39,616 nucleotides of DNA from JBELHO01 sp042091375. Lineage in GTDB: Bacteria > Pseudomonadota > Gammaproteobacteria > Enterobacterales > Alteromonadaceae. The stretch's first letter is position 1, and each line of letters begins with the position of its first letter. Below are positions 24,142 through 33,230 of the stretch, in pieces. The notes beneath the pieces were generated by a model. It made no database searches. It saw only the letters and a list, made by a program, of their open reading frames with translations, and was not told the DNA's origin. A program made the translations under genes and the position numbers. The stretch spans positions 1-39,616 of the forward strand of contig JBELHO010000029.1 in NCBI GenBank assembly GCA_042091375.1, in the 5' to 3' direction.

Positions 24142-25200
24142 ATGTTACTTTTTGCTTCGGCGCTTTTTGTAGCTTTTTTGGTATCAATTGTCACAATTAA
24201 AATTCTTCTTCCCGTAGCGCCATTTATAGGTCTTGTCGATCATCCCAACGAAAGAAAAAAACACGTAGGAGCAATTCCTTTAATTGGTGGTATTTCTATA
24301 TATACTGGTGTGCTCATAGCCTCTACAATTTTTATTGAACAAAGCCAAGTGCTAAACCTTTACTTTATTTCTTCTGCCTTACTAGTTTTTATAGGCACTA
24401 TGGACGACATTTATGATTTAAAGGTGATGCCTCGAATTATTTTTCAAGGATTAGTGTCGGCGATAATGGTGTTTGGCACAGGTATATACATTCACGATTT
24501 TGGTAATATCTTTTCACTTGGCTCGGTTGATATTGAAAGTTACGGCATGGTTTTCACTATGCTTGCCTGTATTGCAGCAATTAATGCCTTTAACATGATA
24601 GACGGTATTGATGGGTTAGCAGGTTCATTGAGTATAGTCAGTATTATGTCGGTGGCCATACTGACCCTATTAAATAATAATAATGCCGATATATTGCTTC
24701 CTTTGATCTTAGTTGTATCGATTATCCCTTATCTTTTCTACAATGTTAGCTCTCGTAATTCTAGAGGCAAAAAAATATTTATGGGCGATGCAGGCAGCAT
24801 GTTTATGGGGTTAACCGTGATGTGGTTGTTAGCCATAGGTAGCCAAGAGAACAACAATTCTCCGGCTGCTTTTCGGCCAGTTACTGCGCTATGGATAATT
24901 GCTATACCTCTGATGGATATGTTCGCCATTATGTTTCGCCGCATGCGCAAAGGCGATTCGCCATTTAAAGCAGACAATGGTCATTTACACCATATTTGTA
25001 TGCGATTAGGATTAACATCACGTCAAGCGTTATGGGCGATCAGTGCAATTTCTATTTGTTTTGCGTTGGTTGGCATAGCTGGTGAGTATTTTTTGGTTCC
25101 CGCCTGGTTGATGTTATTTGTTTTTGTGCTGTGTTTTGTTGCTTATTCCTATGCTCTTCAACACGCATGGAAATTTATCCAAATAATAAAAAATAATTAA
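24142..25200 (+). CDS. wecA: WecA-like undecaprenyl-phosphate sugar-1-phosphate transferase
   Basis: This family (MraY/WecA) moves a HexNAc-1-phosphate, usually GlcNAc-1-phosphate, from UDP-sugar to undecaprenyl phosphate and so starts O-antigen, ECA or capsule synthesis at the inner membrane. The 352-residue product has about ten or eleven membrane segments and the family motifs DDIYDL (near residue 88, metal/substrate Asp pair), NAFNMIDGIDGLAG (near 147), FMGDAGSMFMG (near 213) and the HLHH loop (near 281), the HxHH-type motif of the WecA branch. GGAAGAG precedes the ATG. The exact sugar cannot be read from sequence. It lies between the SLBB export gene and the secretion operon. Confidence 0.88.
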   Translation: MLLFASALFVAFLVSIVTIKILLPVAPFIGLVDHPNERKKHVGAIPLIGGISIYTGVLIASTIFIEQSQVLNLYFISSALLVFIGTMDDIYDLKVMPRIIFQGLVSAIMVFGTGIYIHDFGNIFSLGSVDIESYGMVFTMLACIAAINAFNMIDGIDGLAGSLSIVSIMSVAILTLLNNNNADILLPLILVVSIIPYLFYNVSSRNSRGKKIFMGDAGSMFMGLTVMWLLAIGSQENNNSPAAFRPVTALWIIAIPLMDMFAIMFRRMRKGDSPFKADNGHLHHICMRLGLTSRQALWAISAISICFALVGIAGEYFLVPAWLMLFVFVLCFVAYSYALQHAWKFIQIIKNN

Positions 25201-25295
25201 CTCAATAAAAACCTACCTGTTATTGTATGTCGACAGTGTAAATACTAGCTGTTAAACTGCTAAAAACATTCTGATATTAAGAGCCACTTATATTT

Positions 25296-25703
25296 ATGCA
25301 GCCAGTAAAATCACGCCGTAAAGGCTTTACTTTAATTGAATTACTCATTGTTATTACTATTCTTGGGTTATTGATGTCTTTAGTCGCTCCACAAATGCTT
25401 GGCAAAGTCGACTCCACCCAACGCAAAACTGCCGCAGCGCAAATGAATAACATTCAAACTGCACTTGACACTTATCGGCTAGATGTAGGCAGTTACCCCA
25501 GCAATTTATCTGAATTAACTCAGTCAACTATCCGCGGTTGGGATGGACCTTATCTACCTAAACAAGTGCCTGTTGATCCATGGGGGAATCCATATCAATA
25601 TAGTGTGCCCGGTGAAAATGGCAAAGGTTATAATTTACGCTCTTATGCCAAAGATGGTCAAGAGGGTGGAGAAGGTGATAATGAGGATATTTTGCATCAA
25701 TAA
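25296..25703 (+). CDS. gspG: Major pseudopilin, GspG-like
   Basis: GspG builds the pseudopilus that pushes cargo through the type II secretion channel. The 135-residue prepilin has a basic leader, cleavage site KG-FTLIELLIVI with Glu at +5, a hydrophobic helix, and the typical C-terminal GspG block: GPYLPK, VDPWGNPYQY, then GEGD near the end, which in the family forms the calcium site. It is the first gene of the operon, whereas standard gsp operons begin with gspC. Its stop overlaps the gspE ATG by one base. No prepilin peptidase gene is in the window, so the chromosomal PilD must process it. Confidence 0.92.
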   Translation: MQPVKSRRKGFTLIELLIVITILGLLMSLVAPQMLGKVDSTQRKTAAAQMNNIQTALDTYRLDVGSYPSNLSELTQSTIRGWDGPYLPKQVPVDPWGNPYQYSVPGENGKGYNLRSYAKDGQEGGEGDNEDILHQ

Positions 25704-27355
25704 TGGAAATAGATACGATACTCAAAGATGAGTTTGGTGTCTCATCTGAAGATGCTGAGAAAGCCCTAGCTTATCAAAAAAAGTCTAACGGCAGACTTGA
25801 AAAAATACTCGTTAACATGGGGGCTCTTTCCGAAGAGTACCTCCCTCGTTTCTATGCTAAATTATTGTCATTACCTTTAGTCAATTTAGCCGAAGTTGAA
25901 GTGGATGATATTCCCGAATGGTCGGAAGCATTAGATATCAATCACCTTATTAAAGAAGAGTGGTATCCATACAAGTTTGCAGAGGACAATTGGCAAATTG
26001 CTGCTAAAGACCCGTTGAAATACGAAGTAAAACAACTACTGTTATTTTATAACATTAATTTTCAACTAGTGATCTGTGATGATGAGACGCATCATTTTTT
26101 TAAAGATCGTTTTAACCATCAAGCCACAGAAGAGCAGAGCGCAGAGTTATCAAATGTTGAAGAGGAGCGCCTTAAAGAATTAGCCGCAGAGGCTCCAACT
26201 GTTAATTTATTAAATGCATTAATTGCTAAAGCATTGAAGTTGAGTGCTTCAGACATGCACTTAGAGCCCTTTCAAAATAAATACCGAGTTCGATTTAGAA
26301 TCGACGGTGTTCTACAAGACATCGAATTATTACCTGAGAAAATGCGTTTACCTATAGCGTCCAGATTAAAAATACTATCTGGTATGGACATAGCCGAAAA
26401 ACGCAAGCCTCAAGATGGCAAAATTGAAATGAAAATTGCCTCGGAAGAGTTTGATATTCGCGTTTCCTCCTTACCATTAAATGATGGTGAAAGTATTGTG
26501 ATGCGTTTTCTGCGTAAAGAAGCCATCGAATATGAGATGGATGTTCTTGGTTTATCAGCAGATATTCGCAAAAACATCGAAGAAGATTTACAAACAACCG
26601 CAGGGGTAATTTTATTGACTGGGCCAACAGGTAGTGGCAAAACCACCAGTTTATATACCTTTTTAAACGCGATTAATAATACCGATGTAAAAATTATCAC
26701 CTTAGAAGACCCTGTTGAATACCAACTTGAAGGGGTTAACCAAGTACAAGTGCAAGCCGATATAGGCTTTAATTTTGCTGCTGGACTAAGAAGTATTGTT
26801 CGACAAGATCCCGACGTGATCATGTTGGGTGAAATTCGCGATTCGGAAACAGCTCAAATTGCTATGCAATCAGCGCTAACTGGACATCTAGTATTTAGTA
26901 CCGTGCATACCAATGATGCGGCAAGCGCCTTTACTCGATTAATTGACTTAGGCGCTGAAGAATTTTTATTAAATGCGGCGATTACTTCTATCATTGCTCA
27001 GCGACTGGCAAGAAAATTATGCCCACATTGCGCAGAGCAACATCCACAAGCACAGAGTTTAATTGATAAATATGATTTAACAGCATTAGCTGAGCGCTTT
27101 GCCACTGATATCGATTTGCGCAATCCAAAAGGCTGCTCACATTGTAATTATACAGGTTACACAGGTCGAATCGCTATTGTTGAGTATTTGCGCTGTGATG
27201 ATCAAATAAAAAAGCTTGCCAAAGATAAGCACTTTCCTTTAATTGCCAAAGAAGTGGCGCAGAAGCGAGGTTATCGCTCTTTATTAGAAGACGGTCTTTA
27301 CAAAGCAATGCAAGGCATAACATCTATTGAAGAAGTTATAAGGGTTGCTGGATAA
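25703..27355 (+). CDS. gspE: Type II secretion ATPase, GspE-like
   Basis: GspE is the cytoplasmic hexameric ATPase that powers pseudopilus assembly. The 550-residue product has an N-terminal GspE/PilB-type domain (about 1-150) and a C-terminal ATPase: Walker A GPTGSGKTTS near residue 306, Asp box LEDPVEYQLEG, Walker B VIMLGEIRDSETA near 370, and His box TGHLVFSTVHTNDA. The zinc tetracysteine domain is present (CPHC near 440, CSHC near 477). All catalytic motifs are intact. It overlaps gspG and gspF by one base each, indicating translational coupling. Confidence 0.93.
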   Translation: MEIDTILKDEFGVSSEDAEKALAYQKKSNGRLEKILVNMGALSEEYLPRFYAKLLSLPLVNLAEVEVDDIPEWSEALDINHLIKEEWYPYKFAEDNWQIAAKDPLKYEVKQLLLFYNINFQLVICDDETHHFFKDRFNHQATEEQSAELSNVEEERLKELAAEAPTVNLLNALIAKALKLSASDMHLEPFQNKYRVRFRIDGVLQDIELLPEKMRLPIASRLKILSGMDIAEKRKPQDGKIEMKIASEEFDIRVSSLPLNDGESIVMRFLRKEAIEYEMDVLGLSADIRKNIEEDLQTTAGVILLTGPTGSGKTTSLYTFLNAINNTDVKIITLEDPVEYQLEGVNQVQVQADIGFNFAAGLRSIVRQDPDVIMLGEIRDSETAQIAMQSALTGHLVFSTVHTNDAASAFTRLIDLGAEEFLLNAAITSIIAQRLARKLCPHCAEQHPQAQSLIDKYDLTALAERFATDIDLRNPKGCSHCNYTGYTGRIAIVEYLRCDDQIKKLAKDKHFPLIAKEVAQKRGYRSLLEDGLYKAMQGITSIEEVIRVAG

Positions 27356-28563
27356 TGCCAGCTTTTAGCTATAAGGCCTACGACAACTCTGGCGCTGTTG
27401 TCGAAGGCGAAATTGAAGCGCAACACCTCAACGGTGCGATTGCGCAAATTAAGTCAGAACAACTTAAACCAGTTTCCGTAACACCTTTAGCCGAAAACAA
27501 AGCGACCGCGTTTAACCTGTTTAGTAAATCAACAGTCACCATTGATGATATTGAATTTATCACCGCAGAGCTTAGTTTATTACTTAAAAGTAGCGTAAAA
27601 ATTGACAAGTCATTAGCTGTTTTAGCCTCGGCTAAATCCACAGGACCGCTGGCTGATCTGCTAAACGCTCTGTCATCAGATGTTCGCCATGGTTTACCTT
27701 TGAGTGAAGCATTGGCTAAACACCCCAAAATATTTGATAAGCTTTACATTAACTTAGTAAAAATTGGTGAGTCTAGTGGTAATTTAACTACAGTCTTTGC
27801 TGGTTTAGCTAAAGATCTCAAATATAAAAAAGAACTGCGTAAAAAAATTATCCAAGCTGTCACATATCCCGCAGTGATCTTTGCCGTTTGTATCTTTTCA
27901 GTATTGTTTATTTTTAACTTTGTTGTACCTAAATTAACAGTTATGTTTAACGATGTCGCAGAGTTACCTTTGTATACCCAAGTTTTATTGAGTGTGTCCG
28001 ATTGGATCCAAAATTATCAACTCTATTTGGCTGCGGGCATCTGCCTGCTATTTGTTGCCTTAAAGTGGTCTCTGCAACAGGGATATTTTGAACACCAATT
28101 TGATGAAGCTATGTTGAGATTTCCTGTGTTGAAAAGTTCGATAACCTTAATTGAGCGGATCAGGTTCTCAAGTAGCATGTCATTAATGTTGTCATCTGGA
28201 GTTAAATTAGATCAAGCTCTAGTCTTATCTGCGGGCAATATTAAAAACACTGTGATTTCTCGTACTTTATCAACTGTGAACAGCAAGGTGAGAAAAGGAG
28301 AGTCGATTAGTTCGTCTTTACAGAAAAGCCGTTTATTCTCAAACTTATTTATTTCACTATTAGAAGTGGGTGAAGAAAGTGGCCAAATGGCACCTGTTTT
28401 TGAAGAAATATCCTCTCGTTCACGCGACGAGTTTTCGACTTGGACCGATAGAATGACCAGTTTAATTGAACCCATTATGATTTTATTTATGGGGGGAGTA
28501 GTAGGCTCAGTTGTAGTCGTTATGTTGATGAGTATCGTTAGCGTTAATGATATTGGTATTTAA
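27355..28563 (+). CDS. gspF: Type II secretion inner-membrane platform protein, GspF-like
   Basis: GspF is the polytopic core of the assembly platform, around which GspE works. The 402-residue product starts with the family signature PAFSYKAYDNSGAVVEGEI, has two repeated cytoplasmic GspF domains (about 70-190 and 270-390, each with a KIGESSGNL or EVGEESGQM block) and three membrane segments, near 170-195, 220-240 and 375-398. Length and architecture are standard for T2SS or type IV pilus PilC. It overlaps gspE by one base. Confidence 0.93.
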   Translation: MPAFSYKAYDNSGAVVEGEIEAQHLNGAIAQIKSEQLKPVSVTPLAENKATAFNLFSKSTVTIDDIEFITAELSLLLKSSVKIDKSLAVLASAKSTGPLADLLNALSSDVRHGLPLSEALAKHPKIFDKLYINLVKIGESSGNLTTVFAGLAKDLKYKKELRKKIIQAVTYPAVIFAVCIFSVLFIFNFVVPKLTVMFNDVAELPLYTQVLLSVSDWIQNYQLYLAAGICLLFVALKWSLQQGYFEHQFDEAMLRFPVLKSSITLIERIRFSSSMSLMLSSGVKLDQALVLSAGNIKNTVISRTLSTVNSKVRKGESISSSLQKSRLFSNLFISLLEVGEESGQMAPVFEEISSRSRDEFSTWTDRMTSLIEPIMILFMGGVVGSVVVVMLMSIVSVNDIGI

Positions 28564-28576
28564 CTGAGACATTATC

Positions 28577-28999
28577 ATGGCTTATCAAACCAAAGATACC
28601 GGTTTTACATTAATTGAACTGATCACAGTGATCGCTATCATGGCCATTGTTTTATCTTTAGTTGGGCCATTAACCCTTAAATTCATTGATAAAGCACAGG
28701 CTCAGGCAGAATACATTACCTTAAAAAACAACTTAAAAAAAATCAGTTATTTATCTTTTGCTAGTGCGACCCCGCATACATTAAAGTTCGTCGATAACAA
28801 AATTACTGTATCTAAAGGATCTAGACCTGACAAAGTCCTTTCATTTAACTACCTGAGTTTTACAACGCAGCAATTATATTTTAATAGTCGTGGTTATACC
28901 GAACCAGAGATTTTACAAGTGTCTTTCAGCAATAAAAATGAAACCTTGAACGTATTTAAACTCATTGAGGGAGTCAATGCGCAAATCATCCCACAATAG
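28577..28999 (+). CDS. gspH: Minor pseudopilin, GspH-like
   Basis: This 140-residue protein has a prepilin leader with cleavage at TG-FTLIELITVIAIM and Glu at +5, followed by a membrane helix and a small, beta-rich domain. The order after gspF and before gspI/J/K suggests the GspH role (minor pseudopilin that supports the pseudopilus). The C-terminal sequence is not conserved enough for me to confirm GspH, so the letter depends mainly on position. The next gene overlaps its end by 23 bases. Confidence 0.78.
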   Translation: MAYQTKDTGFTLIELITVIAIMAIVLSLVGPLTLKFIDKAQAQAEYITLKNNLKKISYLSFASATPHTLKFVDNKITVSKGSRPDKVLSFNYLSFTTQQLYFNSRGYTEPEILQVSFSNKNETLNVFKLIEGVNAQIIPQ

Positions 29000-29405
29000 C
29001 CGCGGATTTACCCTTATAGAGGTACTCATAGCTGGAGTGATACTGATCATTTCTGTTTCTGCAATGACCTTTATTTACCGCACGGCAACAATATCAAGCT
29101 CAAAAGCGTCAAATAGTGTAAAGTTGCACGGCAATATAAACCTGATCATGCAAACGATTCAGCACAGTATCAGAAGTGGCAAGGCAACCCAGCCACTGAC
29201 TGGCCAAGGTAAAATTGATGACGTTGTTTATAGTTGGCGAAGCGAATTAAACACAAAAAGTGGAGCACCAGCTAGGTTTTCACTAGAACAAGGTAATTGG
29301 GATGTGCAACCTGATAAATTTTATTTATGGGATGTTTACTTAACTGTTGAAATGGGCACAGCGAAGAAAATATTTCAATTTAAAGAAATTAGTTGGCAGG
29401 GTTAA
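28977..29405 (+). CDS. gspI: Minor pseudopilin, GspI-like
   Basis: The product of 142 residues has the prepilin site RG-FTLIEVLIAGVI, a hydrophobic helix and a short C-terminal domain. GspI is the core of the pseudopilus tip complex with J and K. I choose the ATG at 28977, which has GAGGGAG just before it; an earlier TTG at 28965 would add four residues. It overlaps gspH by 23 bases and ends three bases before the gspJ start. Assignment to I rather than another minor pseudopilin follows from gene order. Confidence 0.78.
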   Translation: MRKSSHNSRGFTLIEVLIAGVILIISVSAMTFIYRTATISSSKASNSVKLHGNINLIMQTIQHSIRSGKATQPLTGQGKIDDVVYSWRSELNTKSGAPARFSLEQGNWDVQPDKFYLWDVYLTVEMGTAKKIFQFKEISWQG

Positions 29406-29407
29406 AG

Positions 29408-30085
29408 GTGAAAGCGCATAACGGATTTACCTTAGTCGAGTTGTTGGTGGCCATTACCTTATTATCAATGATCATGTTATTAGGTACTTGGAGCTTTTCA
29501 ACCTTTACTAATAACTGGGCTGGTCGATTGGGCTATTTTTCTAAACATGTCAGCCAATCTAAAGACTATATTCTTCTTAGTGATATTATTCAGGGCATAT
29601 CACCGCATTTGATTAACAAAAATGGCAAACCCCATTACTATTTTCAAGCAAATGATAAAACCATCAAGGCGATAAGCCAAAATGGCTTGTTTAATACTAA
29701 TATGCCAGTCAGTTTCAAGTTATCTGTCGAAGTGTTTGCCGATGGTACTCAATATTTGTTATACCAAGAAGCGGCTTATCAGCCGTTAAATGTTGAGCAA
29801 GCATTATCTTATAGTCATGAAAAAATATTACTTAATGAAGTAAAGAATCTTCAGTTTAGTGTGTTTGGTTGGCAAAGTGCTTATCAAAAATTGCTCAGTG
29901 AAGACCCTATAACCAATGCGAACAATCACAAACCTAATTGGCAGAGCCAATATAATGCGGCGTTAACTAATTTATTGCCGATAGCCATAAGAGTAGCATG
30001 GAATGACTCTTCACTTGAGCTGCCCTTAACTAATGATCAAGGCTTTTGGTTAAGTCTAACCCAATCAAGTATTGCCAATGAATAA
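29408..30085 (+). CDS. gspJ: Minor pseudopilin, GspJ-like
   Basis: This 225-residue prepilin has the site NG-FTLVELLVAITLL with Glu at +5 and a large C-terminal domain, the size expected for GspJ, which joins I and K at the pseudopilus tip. The start is set to GTG at 29408, with an AGG seven bases upstream and a short basic leader (KAHN); an in-frame TTG at 29393 overlaps gspI. The C-terminal IAIRVAWNDSSLELPL resembles the closing strands of GspJ. The end overlaps the gspK start by eight bases. Confidence 0.8.
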   Translation: MKAHNGFTLVELLVAITLLSMIMLLGTWSFSTFTNNWAGRLGYFSKHVSQSKDYILLSDIIQGISPHLINKNGKPHYYFQANDKTIKAISQNGLFNTNMPVSFKLSVEVFADGTQYLLYQEAAYQPLNVEQALSYSHEKILLNEVKNLQFSVFGWQSAYQKLLSEDPITNANNHKPNWQSQYNAALTNLLPIAIRVAWNDSSLELPLTNDQGFWLSLTQSSIANE

Positions 30086-30962
30086 AATGTATAAGGTAAG
30101 AAAGGATGCTGGCATCGCATTATTTCAAGTACTTTTGATCAGTACCATTTTGGCTATTTTAGCCATTCAATTTACCCAAACCGCTCGCAACCAGGTAGCT
30201 ATTGCCAATACTATATCTGACCGAGTAAAGGCTCAATTAACACTAAAAACCACAGAGTCTGAATTATTATTCACTTTATTGACAAAAAACAAAGCCCCCG
30301 CAAATGACAATAATATCACCAAATTATGGAACTTCTATGGTCAGCCTTTTATTGTGTCAGACCAAATCGCAATAGAAATTCAAGATCAAAATGGATTGTT
30401 GGGAGTTTATAACCTAGGAAATGGTCGTTTACTTGAAAAGCTAATTACAAACTTAGCTCCTAATCTCAATGCCAGTATGATTGCAAATAGCTTAATTGAT
30501 TGGCAGGATATTGATTCGTTAAAACGCATTAACGGTGCCGAACAGGGCGACTATAATAATCAGTCTTTTCCAACTAACTTACCTTTGCAAAACTACCATG
30601 AATTACTTCATGTACAAGGGATGAACCAAGACATTTGGCAGCGGTTAGCAAATTTATTGACGATCAGGCCCTTGGCGTATTTTAACCCATATAATGCCCC
30701 TAAAGATATTTTGTTACTCACTTTAGAGCAAACAAAGGTAGAAAAAATTATACAATTAAGAGAGAATAACCAATTGACGAAGCAAGCTTTTAGCGGTATC
30801 ACTTTAATGGAAGAAGATGATTTTGTTATTTTTTCAACGGGTAATTTATTAAAAGTACAAATACACATCACACTTAATGATGTTGTTTTAAGTAAATCTT
30901 TAGAGCTTTATCTGCAACCCTACAACAAAGCACCTTTAATTGAATATGCAATTAGGAATTAG
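30078..30962 (+). CDS. gspK: Pseudopilus tip protein, GspK-like
   Basis: GspK caps the pseudopilus and is the largest minor pseudopilin. The 294-residue product has the leader KDAG followed by IALFQVLLISTI; like other GspK proteins it lacks Glu at +5. The large periplasmic domain contains LIDWQDIDSLKRINGAEQGDY, which is very close to the GspK signature with a D-x-D-x segment, and FNPYNAPKDIL later. The ATG at 30078 is preferred to TTG at 30072 and ATG at 30087. A 46-base gap follows before the gspL-like gene. Confidence 0.87.
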   Translation: MNKMYKVRKDAGIALFQVLLISTILAILAIQFTQTARNQVAIANTISDRVKAQLTLKTTESELLFTLLTKNKAPANDNNITKLWNFYGQPFIVSDQIAIEIQDQNGLLGVYNLGNGRLLEKLITNLAPNLNASMIANSLIDWQDIDSLKRINGAEQGDYNNQSFPTNLPLQNYHELLHVQGMNQDIWQRLANLLTIRPLAYFNPYNAPKDILLLTLEQTKVEKIIQLRENNQLTKQAFSGITLMEEDDFVIFSTGNLLKVQIHITLNDVVLSKSLELYLQPYNKAPLIEYAIRN

Positions 30963-31008
30963 AAATTAAGAATTAAGACTGCGTTTATTAATTATAGACA
31001 ACTAATGT

Positions 31009-32124
31009 TTGACCAGCGAAATAAACAATACGGATACTCAGTTGAATAAAAGAATATTAAACAGGGCGTTTTATTATTACAGTGATACACTTTATCATTT
31101 AACCTCTGCAGGATTGGAGCAGTGCGATAGCAAAAAGTCGCCTAAAATGCTCATACTAGCTCGTCATCATTACTTGGAAAAGGTACAGAGCTTCCCCATT
31201 GTTAACCGCAAAGATCTCAAGGCGGCTATTAGTTTTGAAACTGCTGATATGCTTAATGATTTTTATGTGTTTCACAAAGTTCTCAAGACTGAAAATGGTT
31301 CAACTCAAGTTGTGCTTTGGCAGATACCTAAAAATATTGTCCCCAATTCTGTTGTATTGGTCATACCTGAAACATTGCTTTTACAAGCGTCTCTAGGTCA
31401 AAGTGAAATACTCACCTTTGCTGCTCTACAGAAAAATACCACGACTGTCATAGCCAAAACAAATCATGCATTTCACTCAATTTGTCAAACAAATGCTGAT
31501 GTCGATGCCTTTGCTATGTCACTTGGCATACAAGCAGTAAATATTGATAAGTTAGTAACAGCTAATATTCATGAACACCTTATTAATGGCCTCAAACAAC
31601 ATTTATTGTCAGCGTTAACACACTTTTTAATCATTAAAACTTTTGATACTCAGGAGTTCATCAAGCAAGCTAAAAAATTTGTGTTACCTTCATTAGCAAC
31701 ATTCTTTGTTTATTTATTGATGAGCTCAGCTTATGTATCTTTCAAGCACAGTCGAGTATCACAAGCTGTTAACGCACAACAAGATGAAATTGCGCAAGTG
31801 TTAACCTTGCAAAACGAACTTGCTGAATTGCGTGAACAATATCAAAGCTACAACACCTTACATCAACAAAAACAGCCAGTGTGGCAGATTTGGACAGTGT
31901 TACACAATTTATTTGAACGGGGTGTACAGTTTCAATTTATTCGTTTTACCGGTGAATTTGTGTTTATTAAAGCACGTTATAAATCGGCTTCTGAGGTGTT
32001 AGAGTATTTATATGACATCAACACTATTTCAGAGGCAACTTATACGACATCTGTTAAAAAAGAGGGAGCATTTGACGTATTTATTATTAAATTCAAATTA
32101 ACCTCAAGTGAGGAGTCACAATGA
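31009..32124 (+). CDS. gspL: GspL-like inner-membrane linker protein (divergent)
   Basis: GspL anchors GspE to the inner-membrane platform through its cytoplasmic actin-like domain and pairs with GspM. The 371-residue product has a cytoplasmic part of about 220 residues, one membrane segment near 222-242 (FVLPSLATFFVYLLMSSAYV), a probable coiled coil (QQDEIAQVLTLQNELAELREQ, quoted as adjoining parts) and a ferredoxin-like periplasmic end. This matches GspL or a PilM/PilN fusion in layout; sequence identity is too low to be sure. The start is a TTG at 31009 because no ATG is in frame upstream; the real start may differ by a few residues. It overlaps gspM by four bases. Confidence 0.75.
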   Translation: MTSEINNTDTQLNKRILNRAFYYYSDTLYHLTSAGLEQCDSKKSPKMLILARHHYLEKVQSFPIVNRKDLKAAISFETADMLNDFYVFHKVLKTENGSTQVVLWQIPKNIVPNSVVLVIPETLLLQASLGQSEILTFAALQKNTTTVIAKTNHAFHSICQTNADVDAFAMSLGIQAVNIDKLVTANIHEHLINGLKQHLLSALTHFLIIKTFDTQEFIKQAKKFVLPSLATFFVYLLMSSAYVSFKHSRVSQAVNAQQDEIAQVLTLQNELAELREQYQSYNTLHQQKQPVWQIWTVLHNLFERGVQFQFIRFTGEFVFIKARYKSASEVLEYLYDINTISEATYTTSVKKEGAFDVFIIKFKLTSSEESQ

Positions 32125-32672
32125 AAAAAAATATTGTACTCATCACCATCTTAGCTGCGCTAGTGGCGATAAAATTTATATTAGTACCTATTTTTACATG
32201 GCAAAACGATGAAGTAGAGCAAACTAACCAGTTGCAACGCAAAATACAAAAGTCGGCAGACTACATAGAAAGACTGCCTGAATTAGTTGCTCAAAAAGAA
32301 AAGTTGACGGCAGTTATTACCGCTTATCAACAACAAAATGATACCTTCAACGACATTGGCCGTTATAAGCTCAATAAACAGCGCGAGTTAGAAGCGTTGT
32401 TTGTGAAACACAATATTACAATAAAGACCTTAAATTGGCGCGACCAAGTGAGCACGGAACAAGGTATATCTTTGCCTATTCACATCCAGTTTACCGGTCA
32501 ATTAAAAAGCTTTATCAACTTAAAGCTAGCGATAGTGACTTTAGGAGGCAATATTGAGCTTGATAAATTCAGTGTTAATATTGTCGGGCAAGTGGCCAAG
32601 AATTTAGGTAGAGTAACCGGTAACTTAGTGATTGTTTTCTCACCAACGGAGAGTGCCGATGCCATTGACTAA
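32121..32672 (+). CDS. gspM: GspM-like inner-membrane protein
   Basis: The product of 183 residues has a short cytoplasmic start, one membrane segment at about 4-24, a coiled-coil stretch (NQLQRKIQKSADYIERLPEL) and a small periplasmic domain that should fold as a ferredoxin-like unit, as in GspM and PilO. Its place directly after the gspL-like gene, with ATGA overlap, supports a GspL-GspM pair. The next gene starts 14 bases before its stop. Confidence 0.72.
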   Translation: MKKNIVLITILAALVAIKFILVPIFTWQNDEVEQTNQLQRKIQKSADYIERLPELVAQKEKLTAVITAYQQQNDTFNDIGRYKLNKQRELEALFVKHNITIKTLNWRDQVSTEQGISLPIHIQFTGQLKSFINLKLAIVTLGGNIELDKFSVNIVGQVAKNLGRVTGNLVIVFSPTESADAID

Positions 32673-33189
32673 TAAAACAATTTGGACAGCGAGTATTTTT
32701 ACCATTGCGCTCATGTGTGTGTGGGATATGTCGACTAGGCTGAATCGACAAATATCTGTTGAAGAAAAGGTGTTTGCCATTAATGAGGATGTAGTTGCTA
32801 ACACCTCTTTATTCGATGCTGCGCAAGCCGCTGAGATTTCTGCGTTGTATGATGGTTATGATGTGATTGCAAAAGCACCCGCAAAAGATCCGCAAGCAGC
32901 TCAAAAGCCGAAAAAAATAGGCTTGAGTCAAGCCGAGCAAAACAATCAACAAGGCAATCTAGACAAGTTCTACATTGGAGAGCATACCTACATACTGCTT
33001 GGTTTATTTGAAGACAAAGAGCGATTTGCTGTGCTTGCACAACAAAATATCACCACCAAATTGAGCAAAGAAATCAGAGTTACGCTAGGGTATGATTTAG
33101 CGCCATACAAAGTCACTAAAATTAACGATTCTATGGTGGAATTTACCCTAGTATCGGCATCAAATTCCATTGTGTTATCACTTTTTTAA
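32659..33189 (+). CDS. gspC: GspC/PilP-like periplasmic connector
   Basis: GspC links the inner-membrane platform to the secretin. The 176-residue product has one membrane segment near residues 7-25, a Lys/Gln/Pro-rich linker and a C-terminal domain of about 75 residues with the pattern of the GspC homology region: YILLGLFEDKERFAVLAQ, then GYDLAPYKVTKINDSMVEF and IVLSLF. It lacks a PDZ or coiled-coil end. The ATG at 32659 has GGAG seven bases upstream; an in-frame TTG at 32632 is less likely. The position between gspM and gspD, rather than first in the operon, is unusual. The role is inferred from layout and context. Confidence 0.65.
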   Translation: MPLTNKTIWTASIFTIALMCVWDMSTRLNRQISVEEKVFAINEDVVANTSLFDAAQAAEISALYDGYDVIAKAPAKDPQAAQKPKKIGLSQAEQNNQQGNLDKFYIGEHTYILLGLFEDKERFAVLAQQNITTKLSKEIRVTLGYDLAPYKVTKINDSMVEFTLVSASNSIVLSLF

Positions 33190-33230
33190 TACATAACCAT
33201 ATTATGACAAATATAGAAAAGACTATTAAA